Positions 8,495 to 17,507 of a stretch of 64,000 nt of DNA are shown piece after piece. Origin of the DNA: CBDDFQ01 sp965227035 (GTDB lineage Bacteria > Pseudomonadota > Gammaproteobacteria > Burkholderiales > Burkholderiaceae_C); the NCBI GenBank assembly GCA_965227035.1, contig OZ245724.1:3038001-3102000 (forward strand), given 5' to 3'. The first letter of the stretch is position 1; each line of letters begins with the position of its first letter. A program made the translations under genes and the position numbers. The notes below the pieces were generated by a model. That model did not search any database. It was not told where the DNA came from and saw only the letters and a program-made list of their open reading frames with translations.

Positions 8495-9250
8495 ATGAAA
8501 CTCCGCATCGCCCAGTCGAACGTCTACTTGATCCCTTCGATCCATCTCACTTACGAGCCGTTCGAGTTCTCGCACGACGAGCGACGGGCAATAGAAGAAG
8601 CGGATGTTCTGATGCTCGAAGCGAAAGCGGAGATGCCACCCGAGCACTGGTATCGGCACACCGCGCCGCACACCATCGCAGACGAGTTGCCCGCCGAATA
8701 CCTCGAACGATTCGAGGCAGCCTGGCGCAGTTGCGAGCTTCCCCAGGAAGATTTTTTGAGCACCAGATTGTGGTGGGCATCGATGCTGATAGGCGTTCGC
8801 TCGCACATGCGACGCGGCGCTCGATTCGATTGGGGCACGGAAGCGATGGCGCGCCAAGTTCGATGCGACCGCTCGATCGACTATCTCGAATCCGCCGACG
8901 AAGCGTTCTCGGCTTTCGCGAACGCACCCAATGAAGAACTTGTTTCCAACGCGAGCGACATTCTTTTTCGACTCGACGAACGAATGCAGCAAATGGACGA
9001 CACCCTGGCACTGGTCAAACAAGGCGACCTGTCCGGTTGCGCGAGTTTGTATGAGCAGTACATCGAAGCGTTCCCGGTCATGTGGGGCGCGGCACTCGGC
9101 CAGAGAAACCGGCGCTGGATGCCAAAGATTCTGGAACACGTGAAGTCCGATCGACATGCGGTTTGCATCGTCGGGGCGATGCATCTGGTGGGTGATCGAG
9201 GTCTGCCAGAGATGCTGCGCGCAGAAGGTTTTCCTGTCGTTCCGGAATGA
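8495..9250 (+). CDS. TraB/GumN family protein
   Basis: 251 residues from ATG 8495; longer in-frame starts lie inside the preceding gene. The protein opens with QSNVYLIPSIHLTYEP, then EEADVLMLEA, and ends with the conserved VCIVGAMHLVGDRGLPEML block, the two signatures of the TraB/PrgY/GumN superfamily, sometimes proposed to be metallo-enzymes of the Tiki/EreA type. The usual first motif GxxHxG appears here as IPSIHL. No signal peptide is visible, which is unusual because many GumN proteins are exported. It is the last gene of the (+) run and faces the alpha/beta hydrolase at 9299. Confidence 0.72.
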   Translation: MKLRIAQSNVYLIPSIHLTYEPFEFSHDERRAIEEADVLMLEAKAEMPPEHWYRHTAPHTIADELPAEYLERFEAAWRSCELPQEDFLSTRLWWASMLIGVRSHMRRGARFDWGTEAMARQVRCDRSIDYLESADEAFSAFANAPNEELVSNASDILFRLDERMQQMDDTLALVKQGDLSGCASLYEQYIEAFPVMWGAALGQRNRRWMPKILEHVKSDRHAVCIVGAMHLVGDRGLPEMLRAEGFPVVPE

Positions 9251-9298
9251 AGATTCAACACTGGCAGTTGTTTTTCCTGCCCGCAAGAACTTGAACAG

Positions 9299-10090
9299 CT
9301 ACTTCAAGAAATCGAGAACTAACGACGCGTACTCGGCAGGACTCTGTATCGCTGGCATGTGAGCGGTCGGCAGTTCGACGAAGCTCGAGCCGGAAATGCG
9401 CTCGCGAATTTCGCGGCCCGCAGCGCTTGGCGTGGAGGTGTCGAACTCTCCAGCCACTACGAGCGTTGGTACCGCAATGTCTTGCACGACATCACGAAAA
9501 TCCATGTCGCGAATAGCGGAGCCGCATCCGCAATAACCATCTACTTGCGTCGCGAGAAAAGCTGCACGCGCTTTATCGACGATTTGGCGGTTTTCGGGAC
9601 TTTCACGCCAAGACGAAGTGAACCATCGTTCCATCGTCCCATCTACTTGGGTGGCCAGTCCGCCCTTGCGAACTGCGGCTATGCGGTCCGCCCAAATTCC
9701 GGCGGGCATGATTGCCGAAGTATTCGATAAAACCAGCCGATCGATTCGCGATGCCGCGTGCTTACCGAGCCAGATGCCGACCATGCCTCCGATCGACAAT
9801 CCGACATAACGAAAGCGAGCGGCACCCGCTGCGTCTGCTACGGCAAGTGCATCTCGCGCCAGCAACTCCATCGAAAATTCGGCGCCTTTCGATTCGTCGT
9901 GCAAAGTGGATTTGCCGTGGCCTCGATTGTCGAATCTGATCACACGAAAGTGCGGCGTAAAAGACGGAACCACCAGATCCCACATGCCCGTGTCTGCGCC
10001 CATGGAGTTGCCGAGCAGCAATGCGGGAAGGTTCTCGGCGCCGTCGCTGCGCCAATGCAGGTTCGCGCCGGAATGGTCGATGAATGGCAT
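9299..10090 (-). CDS. Alpha/beta hydrolase, 3-oxoadipate enol-lactonase (PcaD)-like
   Basis: 263 residues. The oxyanion and core motifs NSMGADTGMWD and RFDNRGHGKS precede the nucleophile elbow GLSIGG. The acid is in VVAGEFDTSTP and the catalytic His in TAHMPAIQSP, giving a complete Ser-Asp-His triad. The layout is that of PcaD-type enol-lactonases and related C-C/ester hydrolases. It is the last gene of the operon 13388-9299, 8 bases after the Bug gene. No beta-ketoadipate pathway genes are nearby, so a true PcaD role is unproven. Confidence 0.82.
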   Translation of the reverse strand: MPFIDHSGANLHWRSDGAENLPALLLGNSMGADTGMWDLVVPSFTPHFRVIRFDNRGHGKSTLHDESKGAEFSMELLARDALAVADAAGAARFRYVGLSIGGMVGIWLGKHAASRIDRLVLSNTSAIMPAGIWADRIAAVRKGGLATQVDGTMERWFTSSWRESPENRQIVDKARAAFLATQVDGYCGCGSAIRDMDFRDVVQDIAVPTLVVAGEFDTSTPSAAGREIRERISGSSFVELPTAHMPAIQSPAEYASLVLDFLK

Positions 10091-10098
10091 GGATTCGA

Positions 10099-11088
10099 TT
10101 ACTCCGCCTTGATGTTCGCGGCCTTGACGACACGTTCGTTTCGAACCAGGTCTCCGCGCAACAACGATGTGTAGTCGGCGGGGGAAATCGATCCGGGTAT
10201 GGCTGCCTGTTCCTGCATCGCGGCACGAACATCGGCAGATGCGAGCACCTCGTTCAACTCTTTGTTCAGACGGTTGACGATTGCCGAAGGCGTTTTTCCG
10301 GGTGCGAACAACCCGATGGTCGTGACCAGATTGAACCCCTTGAGTTCGGGCGCGTCGGCAACTGCGGGCACATCGGGCAGGGACGCGATCCTTTGATCGA
10401 CCGTAACGCCCAATGCCTTCATCCTGCCTGCCTTGATATGGGGCATGGCGGTGGATGGCACGAGGAACGTCATGTTGACCTGATTGCCAACGATGTCGGT
10501 CACCATCTGCGGCGTCGATTTGTAGGGAACGTGCAGCAGCTCGATCCCGGCCTGTCTGGCCAAGGCTTCCATCGCTACGTGGGTCAGGTTGCCGACACCG
10601 GGACTCGCGTAGTTGAGCTCTTTCGGATGGGCTTTGGCATAGCGCACCAGGTCGGACACGCTGTTCACCGGCAGGCCTGGATTGGTCACCAGAATGTAGG
10701 GCGTGGTGTTGATGATGCCGATGGCCGTGAAGTCTTTCAGAGCGTCGTACTTCACGGTATCGGGCGTCACCAAAGGCGTAAGCGTGAGCGAGCTGTCCGG
10801 CGCGACCATCAAGGTGTAGCCGTCCGATGCTGCGCGTGCCACCTTGGTCGTTCCGACGACACCGGATGCTCCCGCAATGTTCTCGATCACGATCGATTGA
10901 CCAAGACGCTCGGACAGCTTGGTGGTGACTTGCCTAGCCGCAAAATCCACCGCGCCGCCGGCGGCAAAAGGCACGATCACCGTGATCGTCTTTCCCTGTG
11001 GCCACGCCGGCGCCTGCTGCGACATTGCAATCGTCACGACCGAAGACAGACCGATTGCAAGGCAAATTTTCTTGAGTGACAGAGACAT
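10099..11088 (-). CDS. Tripartite tricarboxylate transporter-type substrate-binding protein (Bug/TctC family)
   Basis: 329 residues with a Sec signal (ICLAIGLSSVVTIAMSQQA), then ITVIVPFAAGGAVDFAARQV and ASDGYTLMVAPDSSLTL, the standard Bug ligand-binding blocks. It should act in the periplasm as a carboxylate receptor. TctA/TctB are absent. It sits between a nucleoside phosphorylase-family gene (42 bases upstream) and an alpha/beta hydrolase (8 bases downstream), in an operon that starts with an amidohydrolase. The ligand may therefore be a heterocyclic or amide-bearing acid. Confidence 0.92.
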   Translation of the reverse strand: MSLSLKKICLAIGLSSVVTIAMSQQAPAWPQGKTITVIVPFAAGGAVDFAARQVTTKLSERLGQSIVIENIAGASGVVGTTKVARAASDGYTLMVAPDSSLTLTPLVTPDTVKYDALKDFTAIGIINTTPYILVTNPGLPVNSVSDLVRYAKAHPKELNYASPGVGNLTHVAMEALARQAGIELLHVPYKSTPQMVTDIVGNQVNMTFLVPSTAMPHIKAGRMKALGVTVDQRIASLPDVPAVADAPELKGFNLVTTIGLFAPGKTPSAIVNRLNKELNEVLASADVRAAMQEQAAIPGSISPADYTSLLRGDLVRNERVVKAANIKAE

Positions 11089-11130
11089 GGCGAGAACTCC
11101 GGGAAAAGTTAGAAATACAGGATGCGCGAA

Positions 11131-12036
11131 TCAGGCGGCGCTGTCTGCCAGCACGGGCTGTACCGCACCGGTTTCGACGGGCTCGGTATCGAGACTGCAA
11201 CTTGTGAGCCAGCCTGGACGCGCGCCGTGAAATCCGCTGCGAAGCGCCTTGCCGCAGTTGCAATTGCGCTCCGAAGGCAGTCGTTTGACGGCATCGATCA
11301 GTGCCTGTTCGATGCGGTCGTGCAGGCCGTTCGAGTAGTAGGTGTCGTTCATGCTGCCCGGTCCGACATGCAACACAGCGGGCGCCATGCCTGCACCGAA
11401 GTTGATGACCGGTGCGATAGATGCAAAGCACATTTCAGCTTCTCGCGCCAGCACGACTTCGGGCACCAAAGGCGTGCCGACGATATCTGCGCCGTCGCGT
11501 TGTAGCGAGCGAATTTCAGCGGGCGTTTCGAAGCGCGGGCCTTCGGTGCACGCAAAAACTCCGCGATCGATGATGTGATCGGGCATGGTAGCGGTTGCCT
11601 CCAGAATCGCGCGACGGACTTCACCGCAGAACGGCTCGGTCATGTCGACACGCACCCAGCATTCCTCTTCGTCGAACAAGGACAGCGAACGGTTCTTCGT
11701 GCGATCAAGAAAGTCGTGGGCGACCACGATATCTCCGGGAAGAATGGCTGTGTTCACCGAGCCGATGGCGTTTTGCGAAATGATCCGCTCGACACCCAGC
11801 ATGCGCAGCGCCCAGATGTTGGCGCGATGATTGATCTTGTGGCTCGGCACGACCAGCTTCGGTCCATAACGAAGCACCACTGCGGCTTCACGCCCGCCGA
11901 TTTTTCCGGTAAGCACGGTGGCACGGCCGAACGGTGTTTCGACGTTCTGCTCGCGCCTGTCGGTGAGCAGGCGATCGGATGCTGCGCTCGAAATCAAACC
12001 CACGGGTGCGGTGGAAGTGTTGGGATGGTGTTTCAT
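11131..12036 (-). CDS. MTAP/PNP-family nucleoside phosphorylase (S-methyl-5'-thioinosine phosphorylase-like)
   Basis: 301 residues. Family motifs are clear: VVPSHKINHRANIWALR with the phosphate-binding His, SQNAIGSVN, the TEGPRFETPAEIRSLQRDGADIVG block and PLVPEVVLAREAEM. These enzymes cleave the glycosidic bond of MTA, MTI or purine nucleosides with phosphate. Right upstream, 26 bases away, is an amidohydrolase of the MTA/SAH deaminase superfamily. Deamination then phosphorolysis is the MTA route known from Pseudomonas aeruginosa. The C-terminal ~60 residues, Cys-rich around ERNCNCGKALR, are unusual for the family. Catabolism of another nucleoside-like compound is an alternative. Confidence 0.8.
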   Translation of the reverse strand: MKHHPNTSTAPVGLISSAASDRLLTDRREQNVETPFGRATVLTGKIGGREAAVVLRYGPKLVVPSHKINHRANIWALRMLGVERIISQNAIGSVNTAILPGDIVVAHDFLDRTKNRSLSLFDEEECWVRVDMTEPFCGEVRRAILEATATMPDHIIDRGVFACTEGPRFETPAEIRSLQRDGADIVGTPLVPEVVLAREAEMCFASIAPVINFGAGMAPAVLHVGPGSMNDTYYSNGLHDRIEQALIDAVKRLPSERNCNCGKALRSGFHGARPGWLTSCSLDTEPVETGAVQPVLADSAA

Positions 12037-12062
12037 ATAACTCTGTCTCCTTCAAAAAATCT

Positions 12063-13388
12063 TCAAACGTTTTTCGCGAAATGCCTGGCCAGATGCGTCG
12101 CACCGTGACTCTCGATCTCGGCTCGCACCGCGGCTTCGTCGACATGCGCGAAGCGGCGATCCCGGTAAATCACTTCGCCGTGCACCATGACGGTGTGCAC
12201 ATGCTGTGGCCCCGCGCGGAACACCAGATCCGACAACACGCGTTCCTCGGTCAAGCCGAGCGGATGCCACAGGTCGAGCACGACCAGGTCGGCCTCTTTG
12301 CCCACTTCGAGGCTGCCGATCTCGTCGTGCCAGCCGAGCGTGCGCGCACCTTCGAGAGTTGCCATCGACAAGGCATCGCGGGTCAGCATGGAATGGCCAT
12401 CGAGGGAATGCGCGCGCTGCATCAGCACGGCCATGCGCATTTCCTGAAACAGGTCCTGTGCGTTATTGCTGAGCATGCTGTCTGTGCCCAGACCCACCGG
12501 TATGCCGGCGCGTCGCATTGCAGGAATCGGCGCAACGCCGCTCGCAAGTTTGGCGTTGCTCGTGGGGTTGTGGGAAACCGCTGCGCCGGAGTCTGCGAGC
12601 ACCTCAATTTCTTGGTCGTTCAACCAGACCGCATGCGCGAGCAGGCTGTTGCTGTTGAGTACATCGAGGTGATGCAACAACTCGACCGGTCTACGACCAT
12701 GGCGCTCTTGCACGATCTCCACTTCCTTTCGGCTTTCCGCTGCGTGGATCACGAACGGAAGGCCGAGCTCGGTCGCGGCGCGCTTGACTTCGATCATCAG
12801 ATCCGGCGTGCAGCTGTATGGCGAATGGGCGCCGAGATAAAAGCGGCATCGGGCGTCGTCGCCGCGGTCGGCCATGGCCTGCCTGGTTTCTTCCAGAGCC
12901 AGCGGCCAGTTCGGCCTGCCCGCCGGTCGCAATTCGGGGGAGTTCGCGAGCGCACCGCTCAGCGAACGCATGCCGACTGTCGATGCGACCTCCGAAAACA
13001 AGCCGGCACCGTAGCGGGTGCAATCGCAAGCTGTCGTGATGCCGTTGCGAACCATCTCCATGACGGCCACGTAGCAGCCCCATCGGTTGTCTTCCAGCGA
13101 AAGGGTGGAGGTGTTGGGCGCGAGTTCTTTCGCCCACTCGAACAGGTCGCCCGAATCGCAGCAGCCGCGGTGCAAGCTCAAACCGCCGTGCCCATGCGTG
13201 TTGACTAACCCCGGCATCACGACGCGTCCGCCCAGGTCGATATGCTCGACACCTGAGGTCGAAGTCCAGTCGCCCTTCGATCCAATCCAGCGCACTCGCC
13301 CATCCACCACGTGAATCGCACCGTCGGCAAAACAAGCATGGCTTGAATTGCCGGTGTAGACAAAGGCGTTATGAAGGAAGAGGTTCAT
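12063..13388 (-). CDS. Amidohydrolase, MTA/SAH deaminase-chlorohydrolase (TRZ/ATZ) family
   Basis: 441 residues from ATG 13388; an upstream in-frame ATG (13427) would add 13 residues unlike homologues. Metal-site motifs: LVNTHGHGG (HxH, ~61), HAAESRKEVE (third His), LGTDSMLSNN (Asp) and the N-terminal VMPGLVN. Members deaminate or dechlorinate purine- and triazine-type rings. It heads an operon with an MTAP-family phosphorylase, a Bug receptor and a hydrolase, and is divergent from a LysR gene 60 bases away that probably controls it. MTA deaminase is the most economical guess; guanine- or triazine-like substrates remain possible. Confidence 0.82.
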   Translation of the reverse strand: MNLFLHNAFVYTGNSSHACFADGAIHVVDGRVRWIGSKGDWTSTSGVEHIDLGGRVVMPGLVNTHGHGGLSLHRGCCDSGDLFEWAKELAPNTSTLSLEDNRWGCYVAVMEMVRNGITTACDCTRYGAGLFSEVASTVGMRSLSGALANSPELRPAGRPNWPLALEETRQAMADRGDDARCRFYLGAHSPYSCTPDLMIEVKRAATELGLPFVIHAAESRKEVEIVQERHGRRPVELLHHLDVLNSNSLLAHAVWLNDQEIEVLADSGAAVSHNPTSNAKLASGVAPIPAMRRAGIPVGLGTDSMLSNNAQDLFQEMRMAVLMQRAHSLDGHSMLTRDALSMATLEGARTLGWHDEIGSLEVGKEADLVVLDLWHPLGLTEERVLSDLVFRAGPQHVHTVMVHGEVIYRDRRFAHVDEAAVRAEIESHGATHLARHFAKNV

Positions 13389-13448
13389 CGGTTCGGAGAT
13401 TCTGCATAGCCTCACCGGAATGCGCAAAGCGTTGCTAGACTAGCTGCT

Positions 13449-14432
13449 ATGGCAGATTCACATATCTCGACAACGTTAGACCTGAAGGCACTCGAAGCAT
13501 TCGTCTTCGTCGCCGAGCACGGCAGCTTCACCCGAGCGGCCGAGTTGCTGCAGTCCGACCAGCCGGCATTGAGTCGACTGGTGCGAAGGCTAGAGGTCGA
13601 GTTGCACCACACCCTTTTGGTCAGGCACGGTCGAGGCGCGGCGCCTACTCCCGCTGGAGAATTGCTTCTGGCGCACGGCCGGGAAATCCTCGCCCAAGTT
13701 CAGAAGGCACAAAACGCGATGCAGCTTCTCAACAAGACCGACCGGCAGAAGTTCACGCTCGGCTTGGTTCCGAACATCGCGAAGTTTTCTGTGCTGTCTC
13801 TGGTGCGAGAAATGCGTGCGCAGTTTCCGCGGGTAGCGATCAAGGTTGTCGAGGGTTTGTCGTCGAGTCTCTTGGAGTCGCTGTTGATGGAGAGAATCGA
13901 TGCGGCCGTGATCTACGAGACGCCGCGCTCGGATCTGATCGACAAGCGCACCCTCATGAGAGAGGAGTTGTATTTCATCAGCGCGGGCGAAGGTGAAGAC
14001 CAGGACGCACCCGTAGGCAGAATCCGATTCAAGGATGTCGCGAAATTTCCGCTGGTGTTATCGAGTCGCACACACGCGATTCGCGAGGTGGTCGAGACGC
14101 AGGCCGCCAAGCTTCAACTCAAGCTCGATGTGGCTCTGGAAGTGGATGCCGTGCCTTCACTGCTCGATCTGGTCGAAGAAGGATACGGACATGCATTGCT
14201 GCCGATGAATGCACTGGTGCGCGACGGTCGCAAACGAAATCTCTCGATCAAGCGAGTGACCGACCCGACGCTTTATTGCAAGCTGGTTCTTGCCACCAGC
14301 CGCCGCAATCCTCCCACCGGATTCGGACGCAACGCGCTCAGCCTGCTGGAAGAGCGAATCGTGCAGCTGTATGTCGCGCAGGATTCCTTGCATTCGCTCG
14401 AGTTGCCGGACGACCGAAAGAAAAGTCAGTGA
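13449..14432 (+). CDS. LysR-type transcriptional regulator
   Basis: 327 residues. The winged HTH is at the N-terminus (LKALEAFVFVAEHGSFTRAAELLQSD and QPALSRLVRRLE), followed by the linker helix and a periplasmic-binding-protein-like effector domain starting near KFTLGLVPNIAKFSV. It is divergent from the amidohydrolase operon with a 60-base shared promoter region. This arrangement usually means that the regulator activates the neighbouring operon with a pathway intermediate as inducer. Confidence 0.92.
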   Translation: MADSHISTTLDLKALEAFVFVAEHGSFTRAAELLQSDQPALSRLVRRLEVELHHTLLVRHGRGAAPTPAGELLLAHGREILAQVQKAQNAMQLLNKTDRQKFTLGLVPNIAKFSVLSLVREMRAQFPRVAIKVVEGLSSSLLESLLMERIDAAVIYETPRSDLIDKRTLMREELYFISAGEGEDQDAPVGRIRFKDVAKFPLVLSSRTHAIREVVETQAAKLQLKLDVALEVDAVPSLLDLVEEGYGHALLPMNALVRDGRKRNLSIKRVTDPTLYCKLVLATSRRNPPTGFGRNALSLLEERIVQLYVAQDSLHSLELPDDRKKSQ

Positions 14433-14467
14433 TCGCCCGTTGCGAGCAACTTTAAAAACCGGAAGGT

Positions 14468-14800
14468 TTATTTGCCGATCTGCTTGCTCACAGCGTTTTC
14501 CTGCTGATTGAGCGTGCGCTGTTCGGACTTGGTGATGTGACCGTTGTTCTGGCTCGCCATCGCGCGTTCTTCGCCGCGAATCTGACGATCTTCCTTGTGC
14601 AATGCAACAGCCTGATCTTTCGTGATCTCGCCGTTTTTCACTTCGTTATGAATTCGCGCATCCTGATTTTTCAGACGCGAATTTACTTCGGTGCGACGGG
14701 GATGATCTTTCTGCCATTGGGTCTCTGCGGCCATGGCGCCGGTCGCGAGGGAAGCGCTTGCAGTGAACAATGCGATGAGAGCGAGTTTGCGATTCAACAT
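14468..14800 (-). CDS. Small secreted Lys/Asn/Gln-rich protein of unknown function
   Basis: 110 residues with a clear Sec signal (ALIALFTASASLATGAMAAET). The mature part is charged and helical-looking, built from HPRRTEVNSRLKNQDARI and GEITKDQAVALHKEDRQIRG, and the related phrases GEITKDQA and GHITKSEQ suggest two imperfect copies of a helical motif. Similar small exported proteins are common in Burkholderiales without a known role. It follows the sigma/anti-sigma pair on the same strand after 196 bases, and its leader holds a 12-bp tandem repeat. An envelope-stress link is inference from position only. Confidence 0.75.
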   Translation of the reverse strand: MLNRKLALIALFTASASLATGAMAAETQWQKDHPRRTEVNSRLKNQDARIHNEVKNGEITKDQAVALHKEDRQIRGEERAMASQNNGHITKSEQRTLNQQENAVSKQIGK

Positions 14801-14819
14801 GTCGATTTCCTTTGGATTT

Positions 14820-14852
14820 GGATATGAATAAGGATACGAATAAGGATATGAA
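14820..14852 (-). repeat. 12-bp tandem repeat in the leader of the small secreted protein gene
   Basis: GGATATGAATAA (14820-14831), GGATACGAATAA (14832-14843) and GGATATGAA (14844-14852) on the + strand form 2.75 copies. They lie 20-52 bases upstream of the start at 14800, where they could alter promoter spacing or the 5' untranslated region. Confidence 0.7.
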
Positions 14853-14996
14853 GTCGAATGGCTTCATGTCGCTACAACGAAGGCTCGACGCGAGTTGTTG
14901 ACCGCGCCCGGTAACTATCCGGTAAAGCGATTCACGACGCGTAGGGCGAAGTAGAAATCCGAAAGGCTAACGAAAGCTGCAGGGCTTTTAAGTGGC

Positions 14997-15638
14997 TTAC
15001 CACCGCAATAATCGCGGCCCTAAAACTGCACCTGCAACGACTGGAAGCACCATTCCCAGCACATACCAGATCGCAATAAAGGGTGCGGCAAGTTCCGGAC
15101 AATGAATCGCGTACACAGCGGCCCCGCAAGAACCGCCCAATGCACCAGCGCCCGCGCCCGCGAGACGAAGACGGGTGGGTGCCATACCACGCAGCACCCA
15201 GATAGCTGCAAGAAATACCGGAAGTGAAAGCACCGCTATGTTCTCGGCACACACTCGCCAGGTTCGGCTGAGCATCAGGCTGCGTGCATCTTCTGCCGGC
15301 GCGCCGACGAGCACGAACAGTCCTAGAGCCCAGAGGAAAAGGATGCAAACGCCGAGCACAGACCAGAAGCTTCCGGTTCGTTGGCCCGGCTTGCCCGATC
15401 GCATGACGAGCTGCATTGCGAACAATGCCATCAGCAAGGGAGTAGCGAACTTCACCCAGAACATGGGCTGCTTCAGGTACTCGGCAAGCGCAGGGTTCGG
15501 ATGGAGAACGACAGCCATCATCGCAAGCGAAACAGGTATCGCGATCGACAACCCCGACGCCAGCTTTTTCGCTGCGACGTGACGATCCACCGGCAAAGTG
15601 TCGGTGGTCAACAGGTCGATCAGATCGTCAGTTCTCAT
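14997..15638 (-). CDS. nrsF: Membrane anti-sigma factor, NrsF (DUF1109) family
   Basis: 213 residues with a short cytoplasmic N-terminus (MRTDDLIDLLTTDTLPVDRH) followed by six hydrophobic segments, exactly the DUF1109/NrsF design. NrsF binds the ECF sigma factor SigF at the inner membrane until an oxidant signal, read in known cases by two cysteines, releases it. Cysteines are present in VCILFLWAL, TWRVCAEN, GGSCGAAV and HCPELAAP. Its start overlaps the end of the sigma gene by 11 bases, so they are co-translated. Downstream lies the small secreted protein gene. Confidence 0.88.
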   Translation of the reverse strand: MRTDDLIDLLTTDTLPVDRHVAAKKLASGLSIAIPVSLAMMAVVLHPNPALAEYLKQPMFWVKFATPLLMALFAMQLVMRSGKPGQRTGSFWSVLGVCILFLWALGLFVLVGAPAEDARSLMLSRTWRVCAENIAVLSLPVFLAAIWVLRGMAPTRLRLAGAGAGALGGSCGAAVYAIHCPELAAPFIAIWYVLGMVLPVVAGAVLGPRLLRW

Positions 15639-16260
15639 TTGAAGCTTTCGCGGGAAATTCAGACATCGATGCGGACATGGATCCGATACGCGCTGCCAGC
15701 AATTTCAATCCTCTGTGAATTCCAATTTTGACGGCCGACTCCGACATTCCTGTCTCGGCGGCCACTTCCGCAACAGAGCGCCCTTCCAGCTTCACTTGCT
15801 CGATCGGAATGCGCTGCCGATCGGGCAGTGTCGCGAGCAGTTTGCCTAGATCGCGCCTGGCGTCTGCAGCGTCGTCGCTCGCAGACTGCAGCAGCTCGCC
15901 TTCATCGTCCATGGGATCGTGAAGTGCTTCGCGCGAACCGTGTGCACGAAGCAAATCGATGACCTTGTAGCGCGCTATCGCATGCATCCAGGCGGTTACC
16001 GGGCTGTCCTGCCGATAGGTATGACGCTGATTGTGAATCGCCAGCAAGGTGTCCTGCACAAGGTCCTCCACATCATCGGGCCAAGACGAAAGACGTCGGC
16101 GGTAAAACGCTCTAAGCCGAACAGCGGCCTGCTGGAGGAATCGACGATACGAATGCGCATCGCCATCCATCCCCGCAAGCATCAAGCCATGCAGCAACTG
16201 TTCGGTCGCGGCATTCCTGTCGGGATTTCCTTCGGCGTTTGCGGAGTCTGGTCTGTGCAT
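15628..16260 (-). CDS. sigF: ECF sigma factor, SigF type
   Basis: 210 residues. Region 2 includes AFYRRRLSSWPDDVEDLVQDTLLAI and SPVTAWMHAIARYKVIDLLR; region 4 includes LPDRQRIPIEQVKLEGRSVAEVA and TGMSESAVKIGIHRGLK. The pairing with a DUF1109 anti-sigma factor identifies the SigF/NrsF group, which responds to oxidative or hypochlorite stress in other proteobacteria. The predicted targets are the adjacent MXKDX-protein, MsrP-like and cytochrome b genes, whose first gene has a GTAACC-N16-CGAA promoter. No such site is evident directly before sigF itself. Confidence 0.88.
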   Translation of the reverse strand: MHRPDSANAEGNPDRNAATEQLLHGLMLAGMDGDAHSYRRFLQQAAVRLRAFYRRRLSSWPDDVEDLVQDTLLAIHNQRHTYRQDSPVTAWMHAIARYKVIDLLRAHGSREALHDPMDDEGELLQSASDDAADARRDLGKLLATLPDRQRIPIEQVKLEGRSVAEVAAETGMSESAVKIGIHRGLKLLAARIGSMSASMSEFPAKASNEN

Positions 16261-16359
16261 GAATGCCGCAGATTACACCGTGAGCCTTCCGCACGCATCA
16301 GGAAATTTGCACTATCGAAGAATGGCCCGGCACGGTTGCCGAGCCGCAGCGCATTGCGC

Positions 16360-16614
16360 TTACTTCTTCATTTCGTCTTTTTTCATCATGTCGTCTTTTT
16401 TCATGGCGTCTTTGCCCATGGAGTCCTTCGCCATGCTGTCCTTGGCCATGGTGTCTTTCTTCATGGAGTCCTTGGACATCGAATCTTTCTTCATCGAATC
16501 CTTGGACATGCTGTCTTTTGCCATGGTGTCCTTTTTCATTTCGTCGGCAGCAACGGCAGACAGCGAAGCAGCAGCAAGGCAGGAAGCGATCAGTGTGAGT
16601 TTGATTTTGTTCAT
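16360..16614 (-). CDS. mrpX: Methionine-rich pentapeptide (MXKDX) repeat protein, MrpX-like
   Basis: 84 residues: a Sec signal (residues 1-23, ending SAVAA) and a 61-residue mature chain of about twelve M-x-K-D-x pentapeptides. Only Met, Lys, Asp, Ser, Ala, Thr, Glu and Gly occur, with 13 methionines (about one in five residues). The DNA is a 15-bp tandem array. In Azospira suillum a comparable periplasmic peptide, MrpX, is oxidised by hypochlorite as a sacrificial scavenger and repaired by the methionine sulfoxide reductase YedY1. Here the MsrP-like gene is immediately upstream. Metal (copper) binding by Met is an alternative role. The start at 16614 has GAAGGAC before it. Confidence 0.87.
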   Translation of the reverse strand: MNKIKLTLIASCLAAASLSAVAADEMKKDTMAKDSMSKDSMKKDSMSKDSMKKDTMAKDSMAKDSMGKDAMKKDDMMKKDEMKK

Positions 16615-16715
16615 GATGAAAAGTCCTTCAATGGTTGAGGTGGGAGAAATCTGCGCCAGCTTCGAAATGAAGGCGGTCGCGTTGTCTGCGGTGCAGGGCA
16701 AGTCGCATGGACCGC

Positions 16716-17503
<788 letters not shown>

Positions 17504-17507
<4 letters not shown>

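Noticed and set aside
14439..14453. GTTGC-GA-GCAAC-TTT as a terminator of the LysR gene
   Set aside because: The 5-bp stem and three T are too weak to call.
16366..16541. 15-bp repeats that could suggest a CRISPR array
   Set aside because: The repeats are contiguous, have no spacers and code in frame for the M-x-K-D-x peptide.
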